Positions 44,580-53,241 of a DNA stretch of 64,000 nt are shown here, piece by piece. A program made the position numbers and the translations under genes. A model generated the notes under the pieces. It saw only the letters and a program-made list of their open reading frames with translations. It was not told the DNA's origin and searched no databases. Origin of the DNA: Pseudonocardia cypriaca (lineage in GTDB: Bacteria; Actinomycetota; Actinomycetes; Mycobacteriales; Pseudonocardiaceae). The first letter of the stretch is position 1; the number at the start of each line of letters is the position of its first letter. The stretch covers positions 1,860,001 through 1,924,000 of the forward strand of contig NZ_VFPH01000001.1 in NCBI RefSeq assembly GCF_006717045.1, in the 5' to 3' direction.

Positions 44580-45803
44580 TCACCTCCCGGTGCCGTACAT
44601 CTCGCCGATGATCGTCCTGGCCATCTCGGCCGCGGGGTCGCGGCCGTCGGGCGACGGCGCCAGCGATGTCCAGACCACGACCGTGGTCCTGCGTTCCGGG
44701 TCGTGCCCGGCGAACGTGTTGAACCCGGGCAGTTCGCCGGTGTGCCCGTAGAACGGCCCGAACCTGGCCAGCGCGAGGCCATAGCCCGGGGCGTCGGGAG
44801 CGGCGGGATCGAGCGGTCGGACGCTGTCCAACCGGGCCTCCTGCATGGCCGGGCTGAGCAGTCCGCCGCCGACCAGCGTCTCGACGTAGCGGGTGAGGTC
44901 GTCGGCCGTCGAGATGCCCGCGCCTGCGGCCCACGCCCATGACGGGTTGGAGTTGGTGACGTCGAGGGGGGCCAGCGTGCCCCCGCGGGCCGCCGCCTGC
45001 TTCTCGGGGGACAGCACGTTCGACTCGACCGTCTCGACGTTGGTGCCGTAGGCGTAGCCCTGCGGGTGCGGGTCGGGCAGCACGGCGGACGTGGCCGGGA
45101 AGGACGAGCCGGCCATGCCCAGCCGGTCGAGGATGCGCCGCTGGATCTCGGTCCCGAGCGGATTGCCGGTGAGCTGCTCGACGATCCGGCCCAGGAGCGC
45201 GGTGTTGGTGTTGGAGTAGAAGAAGCCGTCGCCCGGCGGGAACTCCGGGGGCATCGCGAGCCCGATCGAGATCACCTCCTCCGGCGCGTAGACCTTCGCG
45301 GGTTCGGTGTCCATGGTGCGGCTCAGCTCGGGTGACGTCGTGTAGTTGCCGAGCCCGCTGCGCATCGTGAGCAGCTGTTCGATCGTGATGTTCCGGCCGT
45401 TCGGCACGTCGGGTCGGTAGGTCGCGACGGGGTCGTTCAACCGGAGCACGCCCTCGTCGACCAGCTGGAGCACCACCGTGCCGGTCCAGGTCTTGGTGAC
45501 GCTGCCGATGCGGACGTGATCGCCGACCTGCACCGGCTCGGTTCCGCGGAACGTCCGGGTGCCGATCGTGGTCGTCCAGTCGCCGAGCTCTGGCGAGCGC
45601 ACCTGGACGACCGCACCCGTGACCAGCATGTCCTTTGCGAGCTGCTCCAGTTCCGGCTGCAGTGCCTCGGCGTAGGCGGGCACCTGCGGGGCGGCGGGAG
45701 GCGGCGCAGCGGCCCGTTCCGCGCACGCCGCCACGCCCAGGAGCGCGGCGGCGGCCAGGGCGGCCGCGGCTCGCCGAGGGCGGATGCGCGAGATCATGGC
45801 CAT
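44580..45803 (-). CDS. Serine beta-lactamase/DD-carboxypeptidase-like lipoprotein
   Basis: The 407-residue protein has a lipoprotein signal (ALAAAALLGVAAC with the lipidated Cys near residue 27). It carries the penicillin-binding motifs SVTK (SxxK), YSN (YxN) and HTG (third box). This class C-type fold acts as D-alanyl-D-alanine carboxypeptidase, esterase or beta-lactamase at the outer face of the membrane. The ATG at 45803 follows GGGGAG at 7 bases; ATG 45797 is an alternative. It is monocistronic. Confidence 0.9.
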   Translation of the reverse strand: MAMISRIRPRRAAAALAAAALLGVAACAERAAAPPPAAPQVPAYAEALQPELEQLAKDMLVTGAVVQVRSPELGDWTTTIGTRTFRGTEPVQVGDHVRIGSVTKTWTGTVVLQLVDEGVLRLNDPVATYRPDVPNGRNITIEQLLTMRSGLGNYTTSPELSRTMDTEPAKVYAPEEVISIGLAMPPEFPPGDGFFYSNTNTALLGRIVEQLTGNPLGTEIQRRILDRLGMAGSSFPATSAVLPDPHPQGYAYGTNVETVESNVLSPEKQAAARGGTLAPLDVTNSNPSWAWAAGAGISTADDLTRYVETLVGGGLLSPAMQEARLDSVRPLDPAAPDAPGYGLALARFGPFYGHTGELPGFNTFAGHDPERRTTVVVWTSLAPSPDGRDPAAEMARTIIGEMYGTGR

Positions 45804-45927
45804 GGCGTGCTCCCCACCGGCGCGGCCCCCCGCCGTCTGTGCCGGCGGACGCTAGACCTGCTCCGGCTGCCGGGATACCGACGAACGGACCCTTACTGCC
45901 CCGCGGAGCCGGTCGGACCTTGGTGGG

Positions 45928-46569
45928 TCAGTGCGCCACGGCGAGCCCGAAGGGAACCGGACCGAGCGCCTGCACCAGCGGCCGGACGAGCAGCACGAAG
46001 GCCTCCGTCACCCGGGCCGTGGCGAGACCGCCCAGGTCGATGACCCACTCGGGGCGCCAGCCCAGGTCGGCGAGCAACGCCGCGACGAGCCGCCTGGCCG
46101 CTGCGTCGTCACCCGAGAGGAACGCCGAGGGCGGCGTCGCGAGCGCCCCGGGTGCGGCCATCGCCGATGCCGGGCCGATCGTGTTGAGGGTCTTCACCAC
46201 CCGGGTGTCCGGCAGCGCCAGCTGGAGCTCCTCGGCCAGGCTCGACGCGGGGTAGCGCAGCGCGGTGGCGAAACCGTCGGGTCCCTGTTCCACGGCGTTG
46301 GCGACGTCGACGAGCACGGCGCCGGCCAGCTGTGGGGCGAGCGGCCGCAGCAGGTCGATCGACTCGCTGCCCGGCGTGGCGTTGACGACGACGTCGGCGT
46401 GCGCCACCGCATCGGCCATGCCGGTGAGTGGTACGGGGGCGCTCCAGTCCGCGGCACGGCGGTGCGGGTCGCGCGACCCGGCCGTGACGGCGTGCCCGGC
46501 GCGGGCCAGCGCGGTGGCGAGCGTGGTGCCGACGCTGCCGGTGCCGATGACGGCGATCGTGGCTCTCAT
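45928..46569 (-). CDS. NADPH-dependent F420 reductase-like protein
   Basis: The 213-residue protein has the N-terminal dinucleotide motif IAVIGTGSVGTTLATALARAGH and a C-terminal segment KTLNTIGPASAMA, both typical of the F420H2:NADP+ oxidoreductase-like family. Many members use NADP(H) with substrates other than F420. The ATG at 46569 fits. It diverges from the HxlR regulator 78 bases away, so the regulator probably controls it. Confidence 0.85.
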   Translation of the reverse strand: MRATIAVIGTGSVGTTLATALARAGHAVTAGSRDPHRRAADWSAPVPLTGMADAVAHADVVVNATPGSESIDLLRPLAPQLAGAVLVDVANAVEQGPDGFATALRYPASSLAEELQLALPDTRVVKTLNTIGPASAMAAPGALATPPSAFLSGDDAAARRLVAALLADLGWRPEWVIDLGGLATARVTEAFVLLVRPLVQALGPVPFGLAVAH

Positions 46570-46647
46570 GGTCGCGACGCTATGGCGGGCGGTAGAACTG
46601 ACGGGAGTAGGCACTTCGAAGATCCCATGGCACCGGGAGGAGCCTTC

Positions 46648-47046
46648 GTGACCACGCGAACGGCCGCCGAGCGGCAGGAGGCGCGCCGGGTCGAGCACCG
46701 CGCGGCCGTGGCGGCCTGCCCGGCCCAGGAGGTGCTCGGCAGGCTCGGCGACAAGTGGGTGCCGCTCGTCCTGAGGGCGCTGGGCGACGGGCCCCGGCGC
46801 CACGGCGACCTGGCCCGCGCCGTGCCCGGCGCCCGGCAGAAGGTGCTCACCCAGACGCTGCGCGGGCTGGAGCGCGACGGGCTGGTCACGCGAACGGTCA
46901 TCCCGGGCGTGCCGGTGCGGGTGGACTACGCCCTCACCCCGCTCGGCCGGAGCCTGCTCGACGTGGTGGACACGGTGTCGCGGTGGGCCGACGAGCACGT
47001 CCCGGCCATGGACGAGGCGCGCCGCGGCTACGACGGGGCGGGGTGA
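46648..47046 (+). CDS. HxlR-family transcriptional regulator
   Basis: The 132-residue protein has the HxlR winged helix with conserved Cys in AACPAQEVLGRLGDKWVPLVLRAL and RQKVLTQTLRGLERDGLVTR. The GTG at 46648 has GGAGGAG at 6 bases; ATG 46627 is possible but would put that ribosome site inside the gene. HxlR proteins often sense electrophiles through that Cys and control divergent reductases, as the layout here suggests. Confidence 0.9.
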   Translation: MTTRTAAERQEARRVEHRAAVAACPAQEVLGRLGDKWVPLVLRALGDGPRRHGDLARAVPGARQKVLTQTLRGLERDGLVTRTVIPGVPVRVDYALTPLGRSLLDVVDTVSRWADEHVPAMDEARRGYDGAG

Positions 47047-47058
47047 GCACGGGCCGGG

Positions 47059-48972
47059 CTAGTGGTGCCGCGGCGGCGGGACGTCCAGCGCGGGGCTGCG
47101 GTCGAAGAAGCCGGCGGGTTGGAGCAGGAACCCGACGTGCTGCACCGGCATCACCGGCCAGTCCTCCAGCCGGGCGACGTGGTGGGAGCCGAACGTGTAC
47201 CAGACCACGACGTCGCCGTCCGTCACGTCGCGGTCGGCCGCGGTCCAGCGGGGGAGGCCGTCGCCGCCCGAATGCTGGTTGGGGTAGTCGCCCGCGGCGT
47301 GCCGCTCGTCCTCGGCGTACGGGGTGACCCAGAGGTGGTGGGTCATGAAGCCGGCGCGGTGCAGCACGCTGGCCTCCGGCCGCACGAACGGCACCACGGT
47401 GCCGTGCGGCTTGAGGGCGTACGCCGTGGGCTCGCCCACCGCGTTGCGGGCCTCGCTGCTGCGCACCTCCCAGTACCGGGCCCGGTCCAGGCTCGCCCGA
47501 CGTCGCGCGCCGAGCTCGGTGTCGAGGCGGGTGGCGACGGTGCGGAAGCCGTTGCCGAGCGGGTTGTCCGGGCCGGCGGGGTCGGTGACGGTGTCGATCT
47601 CGTAGACCGAGTTGGCGGTGCCGTCGACGTCGAGGTCGAGCCGCACGTTGAACACGTGCTGGTGGATCGGGGCGTAGAGCCCGTCGGTGTTGAGCAGCTG
47701 ACCGTGCGTGGGCGTGGTGCCCGGTGGCACCGCGCCGGTGGACATGATCCCGGTGAGCTTGACGTCGAACTCGATCGACCCGTCCTGGTAGAGGTACCAG
47801 AAGAAGCCGTACTCGTAGTTGCCGACGGTGGCGATGAACGACACGACGAGCCGCCTGCCGCGGCGCACCTCGGCCTTCCCGGTGCGGAAGTCGGTGTGCT
47901 TCCACAGCAGGCCGTGGTCCTCCTCGTGCAGGCACACGGCGTTGGGAACGGTGAACGGGTTGCCGTCGCCGTCGGCGAGGACGGCGTCGAAGTAGCGGAT
48001 CTCGCCGAGGCAGTCGCAGCCGAGCTCGAGCGGGTTGGCGAGGGTGCCGATGTTGTACTCGCCCGCGTCGAACGCGTTCTTCCGGCGGTGGGTGGGCGCC
48101 GGGTCGCCGTACGGCACCACCATCTCCGACAGCGAGGCGCGGTGCAGGACCGGCCGCTCGCGGTCGCCGTCGCGGTAGCGCAGGGTGTGCAGGACGAGCC
48201 CCTCGCGCGGGGTGAACCCGATCCGGAACCGCCACCTCTGCCAGCGCACCTCGTGCCCGTCCACGTCGAAGGACGTGCCCTCCGGCTGGGTGATCGAGAT
48301 CGGCTTCAGGTCGGTGCGGGGCGTCACGTCGGCAGCGGTGTAGTTGCCGGGCTGCTGCGGGACCGGCACGACGCCGTGGTCCTCGAGCTTCACGACGCGG
48401 CCGGCGAGCGTGTCGACGTAGACGACGAGGTTCTCGACGGGGTGGGCGTACCCGTTGTCGTCCGGGCCTCCGATCTTGACCCAGAGGAGGGCGCGGACCA
48501 GCCGGCCCGCCTCCTCGTCCCCGTAGTGGCCGGCCGACCAGGGATCGACCATCACGCCGTCGAACTCGGTGATCCCGCGCGCCCGCAGCGCGTCCTGCAC
48601 CCCCGGATCGGACCTGACGGTCTCCTCGCAGGCGAAGAACTCCTCGAGGAGCACCTGCGGCTGCACGCCGGGCACGTGCTCCCAACGGGTGACGGTGGAG
48701 TCGGACAGCGAGACGGTGGCCTCGAACGTGCGCCCGTCGGCCCGGTCGAGCACGATCGCGGCGGCTTCCCGCGGCACTGCCGCGCCGTCGGACTCGAACG
48801 CGAGAACGGCGCCCTTCGCCGGTTCCCGCAGCACGAGCGACACGAACCGGCGGCTGGTGCCGAGGTGGCCGGCGTCGCGCAGCACGGCGGCCGCCGCGCT
48901 GATCTCCGCGGCCGAGAGCGGCTCCAGCGGGTGCGTGACGGTGGTGGACGGGCGCTCCCCGGTAGTGGTCAC
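47059..48972 (-). CDS. Copper-containing primary-amine oxidase
   Basis: The 637-residue enzyme oxidises amines such as tyramine, phenylethylamine or histamine to aldehydes, ammonia and hydrogen peroxide. The precursor of the TPQ cofactor is Tyr386 in VGNYEYG; copper ligands are in HQHVFNVRLD and FMTHHLWVTPY. The length matches bacterial AGAO-type enzymes. The GTG at 48972 has AAGGAGG at 6 bases; the larger open frame is an artefact. No signal peptide is present, so it is cytoplasmic. Confidence 0.96.
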   Translation of the reverse strand: MTTTGERPSTTVTHPLEPLSAAEISAAAAVLRDAGHLGTSRRFVSLVLREPAKGAVLAFESDGAAVPREAAAIVLDRADGRTFEATVSLSDSTVTRWEHVPGVQPQVLLEEFFACEETVRSDPGVQDALRARGITEFDGVMVDPWSAGHYGDEEAGRLVRALLWVKIGGPDDNGYAHPVENLVVYVDTLAGRVVKLEDHGVVPVPQQPGNYTAADVTPRTDLKPISITQPEGTSFDVDGHEVRWQRWRFRIGFTPREGLVLHTLRYRDGDRERPVLHRASLSEMVVPYGDPAPTHRRKNAFDAGEYNIGTLANPLELGCDCLGEIRYFDAVLADGDGNPFTVPNAVCLHEEDHGLLWKHTDFRTGKAEVRRGRRLVVSFIATVGNYEYGFFWYLYQDGSIEFDVKLTGIMSTGAVPPGTTPTHGQLLNTDGLYAPIHQHVFNVRLDLDVDGTANSVYEIDTVTDPAGPDNPLGNGFRTVATRLDTELGARRRASLDRARYWEVRSSEARNAVGEPTAYALKPHGTVVPFVRPEASVLHRAGFMTHHLWVTPYAEDERHAAGDYPNQHSGGDGLPRWTAADRDVTDGDVVVWYTFGSHHVARLEDWPVMPVQHVGFLLQPAGFFDRSPALDVPPPRHH

Positions 48973-49228
48973 CGAACCTCCTTCGAGCGGGATGCGCTTC
49001 CCACTCTCGTCGGCGCCACCCGGTCGCACCAACCGCTGATCGGTGAGCGGGAACCTGCAGCTCGGGGCGTAACGAACCGGCGTCGGGCACGGAGTCAACC
49101 AGGCGTCCGCGGTGATCCCCCCGGCCGCGGGCGCGTCTGGCCGGGGTTCGCTCCGGCCGGCGGCAGCACCCGCCCTGCCCGGGCGGGTGCTGTTCGCTGC
49201 CCGGAGGAACAGGGGGAGGTGGGGGCTG

Positions 49229-49495
49229 TCAGCCGAGGATGCGCTGGCGCGCGGCGCGGCGGGTGGCGTCCCTGCGCTCGATGATCGCCGTGCAGAGGAG
49301 GCACGGCTGGCCGTCCGGCTCCACCATGGGGGCCGCGGCGACCATGTGACCGCACAGCGCCTGGTAGTGGCCGTCGCTGCGCCGGGCCGCTGCCGCGAGC
49401 TCGGCGTCGGGCACCTCGTGGGCGCGGGAGTCGACGGAGCAGGTGACGGTGATCGTATCGGCGGCGAACCGACCAGGTAGATCGCCACTGCTCAT
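49229..49495 (-). CDS. Small zinc-binding-like protein
   Basis: The 88-residue protein contains HYQALCGHMVAAAP and CLLCTAII, giving a C-x-H and a CxxC pair like a treble-clef or zinc ribbon, and a basic C-terminus. The ATG at 49495 lacks a strong ribosome site. It diverges from the orphan DUF397 gene. I recall similar small Cys/His proteins beside DUF397 genes in Pseudonocardiaceae, but the function is unknown. Confidence 0.65.
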   Translation of the reverse strand: MSSGDLPGRFAADTITVTCSVDSRAHEVPDAELAAAARRSDGHYQALCGHMVAAAPMVEPDGQPCLLCTAIIERRDATRRAARQRILG

Positions 49496-49519
49496 GGATA
49501 GGAGTGTCCCCAGTCCGCC

Positions 49520-49550
49520 TTGCGGATGCAAGCGCGTCTGCAAGTACATT
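49520..49550 (+). promoter_or_regulatory. Candidate promoter with TGCAAG direct repeat
   Basis: A TTGCGG (-35, 49520-49525) and TACATT (-10, 49545-49550) are 19 bases apart, and the spacer contains TGCAAG twice at a 12-base step (49527, 49539). It lies 39 bases before the DUF397 ATG. The direct repeat suggests control by a helix-turn-helix partner. Confidence 0.45.
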
Positions 49551-49588
49551 CGGCGCGTACATCCGTGACGACCATCGGGAAGGCGCAT

Positions 49589-49828
49589 ATGCAGCAGATC
49601 GAGGACACCGGCATCGCGGCGGAGCAGCTGGGGGCCGTCGCGTGGCGGAAGAGCAGCGCCAGCAACCCGAGCGGTGACTGCATCGAGGTGGCCGCCCTGG
49701 ACAGCGGCGCCGTCGCGGTGCGCAACTCCCGTGACCCCCACGGCCCCGCGCTCGTGTACACGCGGGCCGAGATCGCGGCCTTCATCCAGGGCGCCAAGGA
49801 CGGCGAGTTCGACGATCTGACCGCCTGA
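49589..49828 (+). CDS. DUF397 domain protein
   Basis: The 79-residue protein shows the DUF397 pattern: AVAWRKSSASNPSGDCIEVA, VAVRNSRDPHGPALVY and the C-terminal EIAAFIQGAKDGEFD. DUF397 proteins normally sit next to an XRE/DUF5753 regulator and act like antitoxin or regulatory partners in sporulating actinobacteria. No such regulator is adjacent here. The ATG at 49589 follows GGGAAGG. Confidence 0.93.
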   Translation: MQQIEDTGIAAEQLGAVAWRKSSASNPSGDCIEVAALDSGAVAVRNSRDPHGPALVYTRAEIAAFIQGAKDGEFDDLTA

Positions 49829-49881
49829 ACCGTCACATGATCGGTGTCAGGGCCGAGCGGGACGGTCCTGCCACCGCGAGG

Positions 49882-50688
49882 TCACGGCTTGCGGCCGATC
49901 CCGGCCGCGTAGAGCGTGCGCACCGGGCTCTCGACCTGCGTGTGCTCGTCGGGCCGCCACTCGTTCGCGTACACCAGGCCCGGCTCGACGAGTTCCAGCC
50001 CGTCGAAGTAGGCGCGGATCTCCGTCCACGTGCGGAAGCGGCCCGAACCGAGGCCACCGTGCAGGAACGCGCGCTCGAGCGCGTCGGCGCGCGACTCGTC
50101 GTCGTCGAGGAAGTGCGACAGGAGCAGGTGGCTGCCGGGGGAGAGCCGTTCGCGGACGGCGGCCACGAGGCCGGCGGGATCGTCGTCGTCGGACAGGTGG
50201 TGCACCACACCGGAGAGCAGCACCGCGAACGGCGCGTCGAGGTCGAGCAGCCCCAGGTCGGCGACCTTCTCGAACAGTGGTCCGGGCCGGCGCAGGTCGG
50301 CGGAGACCACGTCGGAGTGCTCGTCCCTGGCGAGGATCGCCCGAGCATGCGCCAGCACGACGGGGTCGTTGTCGACGTAGACGATCCGCACGCCCGCGTC
50401 CACGGCGTGGGCCACCTCGTTGACGTTGCCGTCGCTCGGCAGCCCGGAACCGATGTCGACGAGCTGCCGGATGCCCGCATCGCGCACCAGGTAGCGGACC
50501 CCGCGCCGCAGGAAGCAGCGGTTGTCCTTCGCGATCTCCGCGACCTCGGGGACGACGTTCCGCATCGCGTCGGCGGCCCGCCGGTCGACCTCGAGGTACT
50601 CCCTGCCACCGAGCAGGTAGTCGTACACGCGGGCGATGGAGGCGCGCGAGAAGTCGACGTCCGACGGCCCGGGCGGCTGCTCGTCCAC
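49882..50688 (-). CDS. SAM-dependent methyltransferase of the DUF574 type
   Basis: The 268-residue protein shows the features of this actinobacterial group: SRASIARVYDYLLGGREYLEVDR at the N-terminus, RYLVRDAGIRQLVDIGSGLPS as SAM motif I, and VVHHLSDDDDP. The GTG at 50688 has GAGGAGGAG at 3-5 bases. The real substrate of the family is unknown. Genes of this type are often next to DUF397/XRE genes in Streptomyces and Pseudonocardiaceae, as here. Confidence 0.9.
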   Translation of the reverse strand: MDEQPPGPSDVDFSRASIARVYDYLLGGREYLEVDRRAADAMRNVVPEVAEIAKDNRCFLRRGVRYLVRDAGIRQLVDIGSGLPSDGNVNEVAHAVDAGVRIVYVDNDPVVLAHARAILARDEHSDVVSADLRRPGPLFEKVADLGLLDLDAPFAVLLSGVVHHLSDDDDPAGLVAAVRERLSPGSHLLLSHFLDDDESRADALERAFLHGGLGSGRFRTWTEIRAYFDGLELVEPGLVYANEWRPDEHTQVESPVRTLYAAGIGRKP

Positions 50689-50816
50689 CGCTCCTCCTCG
50701 TCGCCGCCGTCCCGATGCGCGGCCGACAGTAACGCGTTCCACCAGGGCCCGGAAAGTGTGACCGATGGTCACACCGGTGATCCATCGCCGCGTGCGCATC
50801 TCGTGGTCGTAGGGTC

Positions 50817-51332
50817 GTGGGCGTGGATGTTGCCGCCTTGCTGACCGACGCGTTCTCCCGGATCGGGGAGGAGGTGCACGGCGCCGCAGACGGGCTCTCC
50901 GCGGAGCAGCTCGCCCACCGCATCGACGCCGAGGCCAACTCGATCGGGTGGCTGATCTGGCACCTGTCCCGCGTGCAGGACGACCACGTGGCCGGGGTGG
51001 CCGGCAGCGAGCAGGTCTGGACCACCCAGGGCTGGGCGGACCGGTTCGGCCTGCCCTTTCCGGTAGGGGCGATCGGCTACGGGCACTCCTCGGACGACGT
51101 CGCGCAGGTGCGGGTGGACTCGCCGGAGCTGCTCACCGGCTACTACGACGCCGTAGCTGCGCGCACGCTCGAGTACGTCGGTGGCCTCACCGACGACGAT
51201 CTGGACCGGGTGGTGGACGAGGCGTGGGACCCGCCCGTCACGCTCGGCGTCCGGCTGGTGAGCGTGATCGACGACTGCGCCCAGCACGCCGGCCAGGCTG
51301 CGTTCGTGCGGGGGATCGTGGAGCGCCGCTGA
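50817..51332 (+). CDS. DinB/DUF664-family protein
   Basis: The 171-residue four-helix-bundle protein has SIGWLIWHLSRVQDDH (metal His), a middle HSSDDVAQV and DDCAQHAGQAAFVRG (metal-binding His near the C-terminus). This is the DinB_2 metalloenzyme fold used by mycothiol-dependent transferases. The GTG at 50817 or 50823 is the start. It is convergent with the TRAP genes, with two hairpins between. Confidence 0.9.
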   Translation: MGVDVAALLTDAFSRIGEEVHGAADGLSAEQLAHRIDAEANSIGWLIWHLSRVQDDHVAGVAGSEQVWTTQGWADRFGLPFPVGAIGYGHSSDDVAQVRVDSPELLTGYYDAVAARTLEYVGGLTDDDLDRVVDEAWDPPVTLGVRLVSVIDDCAQHAGQAAFVRGIVERR

Positions 51333-51336
51333 CCAT

Positions 51337-51392
51337 TCCGACGAACGGCGCGTTCGTCGGATAGGTTCCGACGAAGGCCCCGTTCGTCGGAA
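51337..51392. terminator. Pair of tandem palindromes between DinB and TRAP genes
   Basis: Two adjacent hairpins share the word CCGACGAA/TTCGTCGG. The first has 11-bp arms and a 3-base loop (51337-51361), the second 10-bp arms and a 7-base loop (51366-51392). Sited between convergent stops at 51332 and 51414, they are a likely bidirectional terminator. A half copy (CCGACGAACGG) occurs near 45878. Confidence 0.8.
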
Positions 51393-51413
51393 AGGTTGGC
51401 CTCGCCGAGCGGC

Positions 51414-52715
51414 TCAGGACAGCAGGCCGGGCAGCCACGTCGCCAGCTGCGGGAAGGCGATCATGGTCACGAGCAGGAGACCTTCGATCGCGACGTACGG
51501 GGCGATGCCGCGGAAGATGTCGGCGAGGTCGAGCTCCGGCACCACGGACTTCATCGTGTAGAGGTTCAGCCCCACCGGGGGCGTGATCACGGCGATCTCC
51601 AGGTTCACCACGAGCAGCACGCCGAACCACAGCGGGTCGTAGCCCAGCTCCTCGATGGCGGGCACCAGGATCGGCGTGACGACGAGCAGCAGCGACGCCG
51701 CGTCGACCAGGCACCCGAGCAGGACCAGCACGAGCATGATCCCGACCATGATCACGGTCGGCGGGACGTCGAGGCCCACGATGAACTCGGTGAACGCGTC
51801 CGGCACGCGGGCGAGCACGAGCATCTGGGTGAACACGAAGGCGGCGCCGACGATCGCGAGGACGGCGGCCGTCACCTGGGCCGTCGAGACGAAGATCCGC
51901 TTGAGGTTGGTCCGGCCGAGCTTGTGGTAGATCGCCCCGGTGACGGCGAACGCGGCGAGCGCGCCCACCGCGGCGGCTTCGGTGGGCGTCGCGATCCCGG
52001 TGTAGATCGAGCCGAGCACCAGCAGGATCAGCAGCAGGGCGGGCGAGATGCGCCCGATCGCGACGAGCCGCTCGCGCCAGGTGAACCGGTCGGGGTCGAC
52101 GGGGGCGTTCTCCGGGGCCAGCTTCGCGCGCACCACGACGTAGACGATCATCATGGCGGCGAGCAGCAGGCCCGGCAGGAGACCGCCTGCGAACAGGTCG
52201 GCCACGCTCTCGCCCGTGATGGACGAGTAGAGGATGAACATCAGGCTCGGCGGGATCAGCATCGCGAGCGCGCCGGACGCGGCCACGGCACCACTGGCGA
52301 ACGCGGGCTTGTACCCGCGGTCGAGCATCTCCGGCACGGCCATCCGGCCGATCACGGCGACCGAGGAGATGCTCACCCCGGACATCGCCCCGAACACCGT
52401 GGACGCGCCCACCGCCGAGGCGCCCAGGCCGCCCGGCACCCGGTTGAACCAGCGGTGCGCGGCGGCGAACAGGTCCCGTCCCAGCCCGCTCACGGCGAGC
52501 GCCTCGCCGAGCAGGATGTAGAGCGGCGCGGCCACCAGCGCGTACTCCTGCAGCTGCGACACCAGCGCGAGCGGCACGAGCTCGACGGCGGTGAACCCGC
52601 CGAGGCCGAGCAGCCCGGCCACGCCCGCGACGCCGAGCGCCACGAAGATCGGCGTGCGCAGCGCGATCAGCACCAGCAGCAGGACGACCGCGGAGGTGAC
52701 GATCAACCCGTCCAT
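51414..52715 (-). CDS. dctM: TRAP transporter large permease DctM
   Basis: The 433-residue protein has about 12 membrane segments. Typical TRAP large-subunit segments include VFGAMSGVSISSVAVIGRMAVP, GALAMLIPPSLMFILYS and GIATPTEAAAVGALAAF. It uses the sodium or proton gradient to move a carboxylate delivered by DctP. The start is ATG 52715 (AGGGGG at 7 bases) or the GTG just before it, overlapping the dctQ stop. Confidence 0.94.
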   Translation of the reverse strand: MDGLIVTSAVVLLLVLIALRTPIFVALGVAGVAGLLGLGGFTAVELVPLALVSQLQEYALVAAPLYILLGEALAVSGLGRDLFAAAHRWFNRVPGGLGASAVGASTVFGAMSGVSISSVAVIGRMAVPEMLDRGYKPAFASGAVAASGALAMLIPPSLMFILYSSITGESVADLFAGGLLPGLLLAAMMIVYVVVRAKLAPENAPVDPDRFTWRERLVAIGRISPALLLILLVLGSIYTGIATPTEAAAVGALAAFAVTGAIYHKLGRTNLKRIFVSTAQVTAAVLAIVGAAFVFTQMLVLARVPDAFTEFIVGLDVPPTVIMVGIMLVLVLLGCLVDAASLLLVVTPILVPAIEELGYDPLWFGVLLVVNLEIAVITPPVGLNLYTMKSVVPELDLADIFRGIAPYVAIEGLLLVTMIAFPQLATWLPGLLS

Positions 52716-53233
52716 CACGCGACCCCCTGCGGCTCGGCGGGCTCCTCGTCGGGCGCCGGCACCGGTGGCGCTGCCGGGAACAGCACGGCGACCAGCACGA
52801 GGAAGGCCCCGGACAGGGTCAGCACGGCGTCCGGCACCCAGAGCGGGATGTTGAAGGTGCCCGCCCCGATGAGCCCGCCGGCGTACGCCACGGCCATCGA
52901 GCGGAAGCCGGCGACCGCGATGACCAGCCCGAGGAACGCGGTCGCGACGGTGGTGACGACGTCGGCGGCCCTGCGCGCCCGGTCGGGCAGGGCGCGGTGC
53001 AGGAGGTCCATCGAGATGTGGTGGCCCGTGGCGTACAGGTGCGGCACCGCGAGCATGGTGGCGACCAGCACGCCCGTGGAGTTGAGCGGGTAGGCCCAGT
53101 CGGTGGGGGCGGCGAACAGGTAGCGCGCCAGCACGTCGTAGGTGATCGTGAGCATCATCAGCCCGACGACGACCATCGCCACGACGGCCATCGCCCACGT
53201 GCAGGCCAGCACGCCACGGCGTACTCGGGTCAC
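52715..53233 (-). CDS. dctQ: TRAP transporter small permease DctQ
   Basis: The 172-residue protein has four membrane segments, including MVVVGLMMLTITYDVLARY and the LNSTGVLVATMLAVPHLYATGHHISMDLL signature that precedes helix 3. It joins DctM in the membrane. The GTG at 53233 has AGGAGGAG at 4-6 bases. Its stop overlaps the dctM start region. It lies 8 bases after dctP. Confidence 0.92.
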   Translation of the reverse strand: MTRVRRGVLACTWAMAVVAMVVVGLMMLTITYDVLARYLFAAPTDWAYPLNSTGVLVATMLAVPHLYATGHHISMDLLHRALPDRARRAADVVTTVATAFLGLVIAVAGFRSMAVAYAGGLIGAGTFNIPLWVPDAVLTLSGAFLVLVAVLFPAAPPVPAPDEEPAEPQGVA

Positions 53234-53241
53234 GACTCCTC

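Noticed and set aside
43277..44782. N-terminal extension of the MFS protein to 501 residues
   Set aside because: The extra 107 residues are Arg/Pro-rich without membrane segments, whereas ATG 44461 has a GGAGGC ribosome site and matches the normal MFS start.
47059..49488. Amine oxidase extended to 809 residues
   Set aside because: The added N-terminus is Arg/Pro-rich with no family match. GTG 48972 has an excellent AAGGAGG site and gives the usual length.
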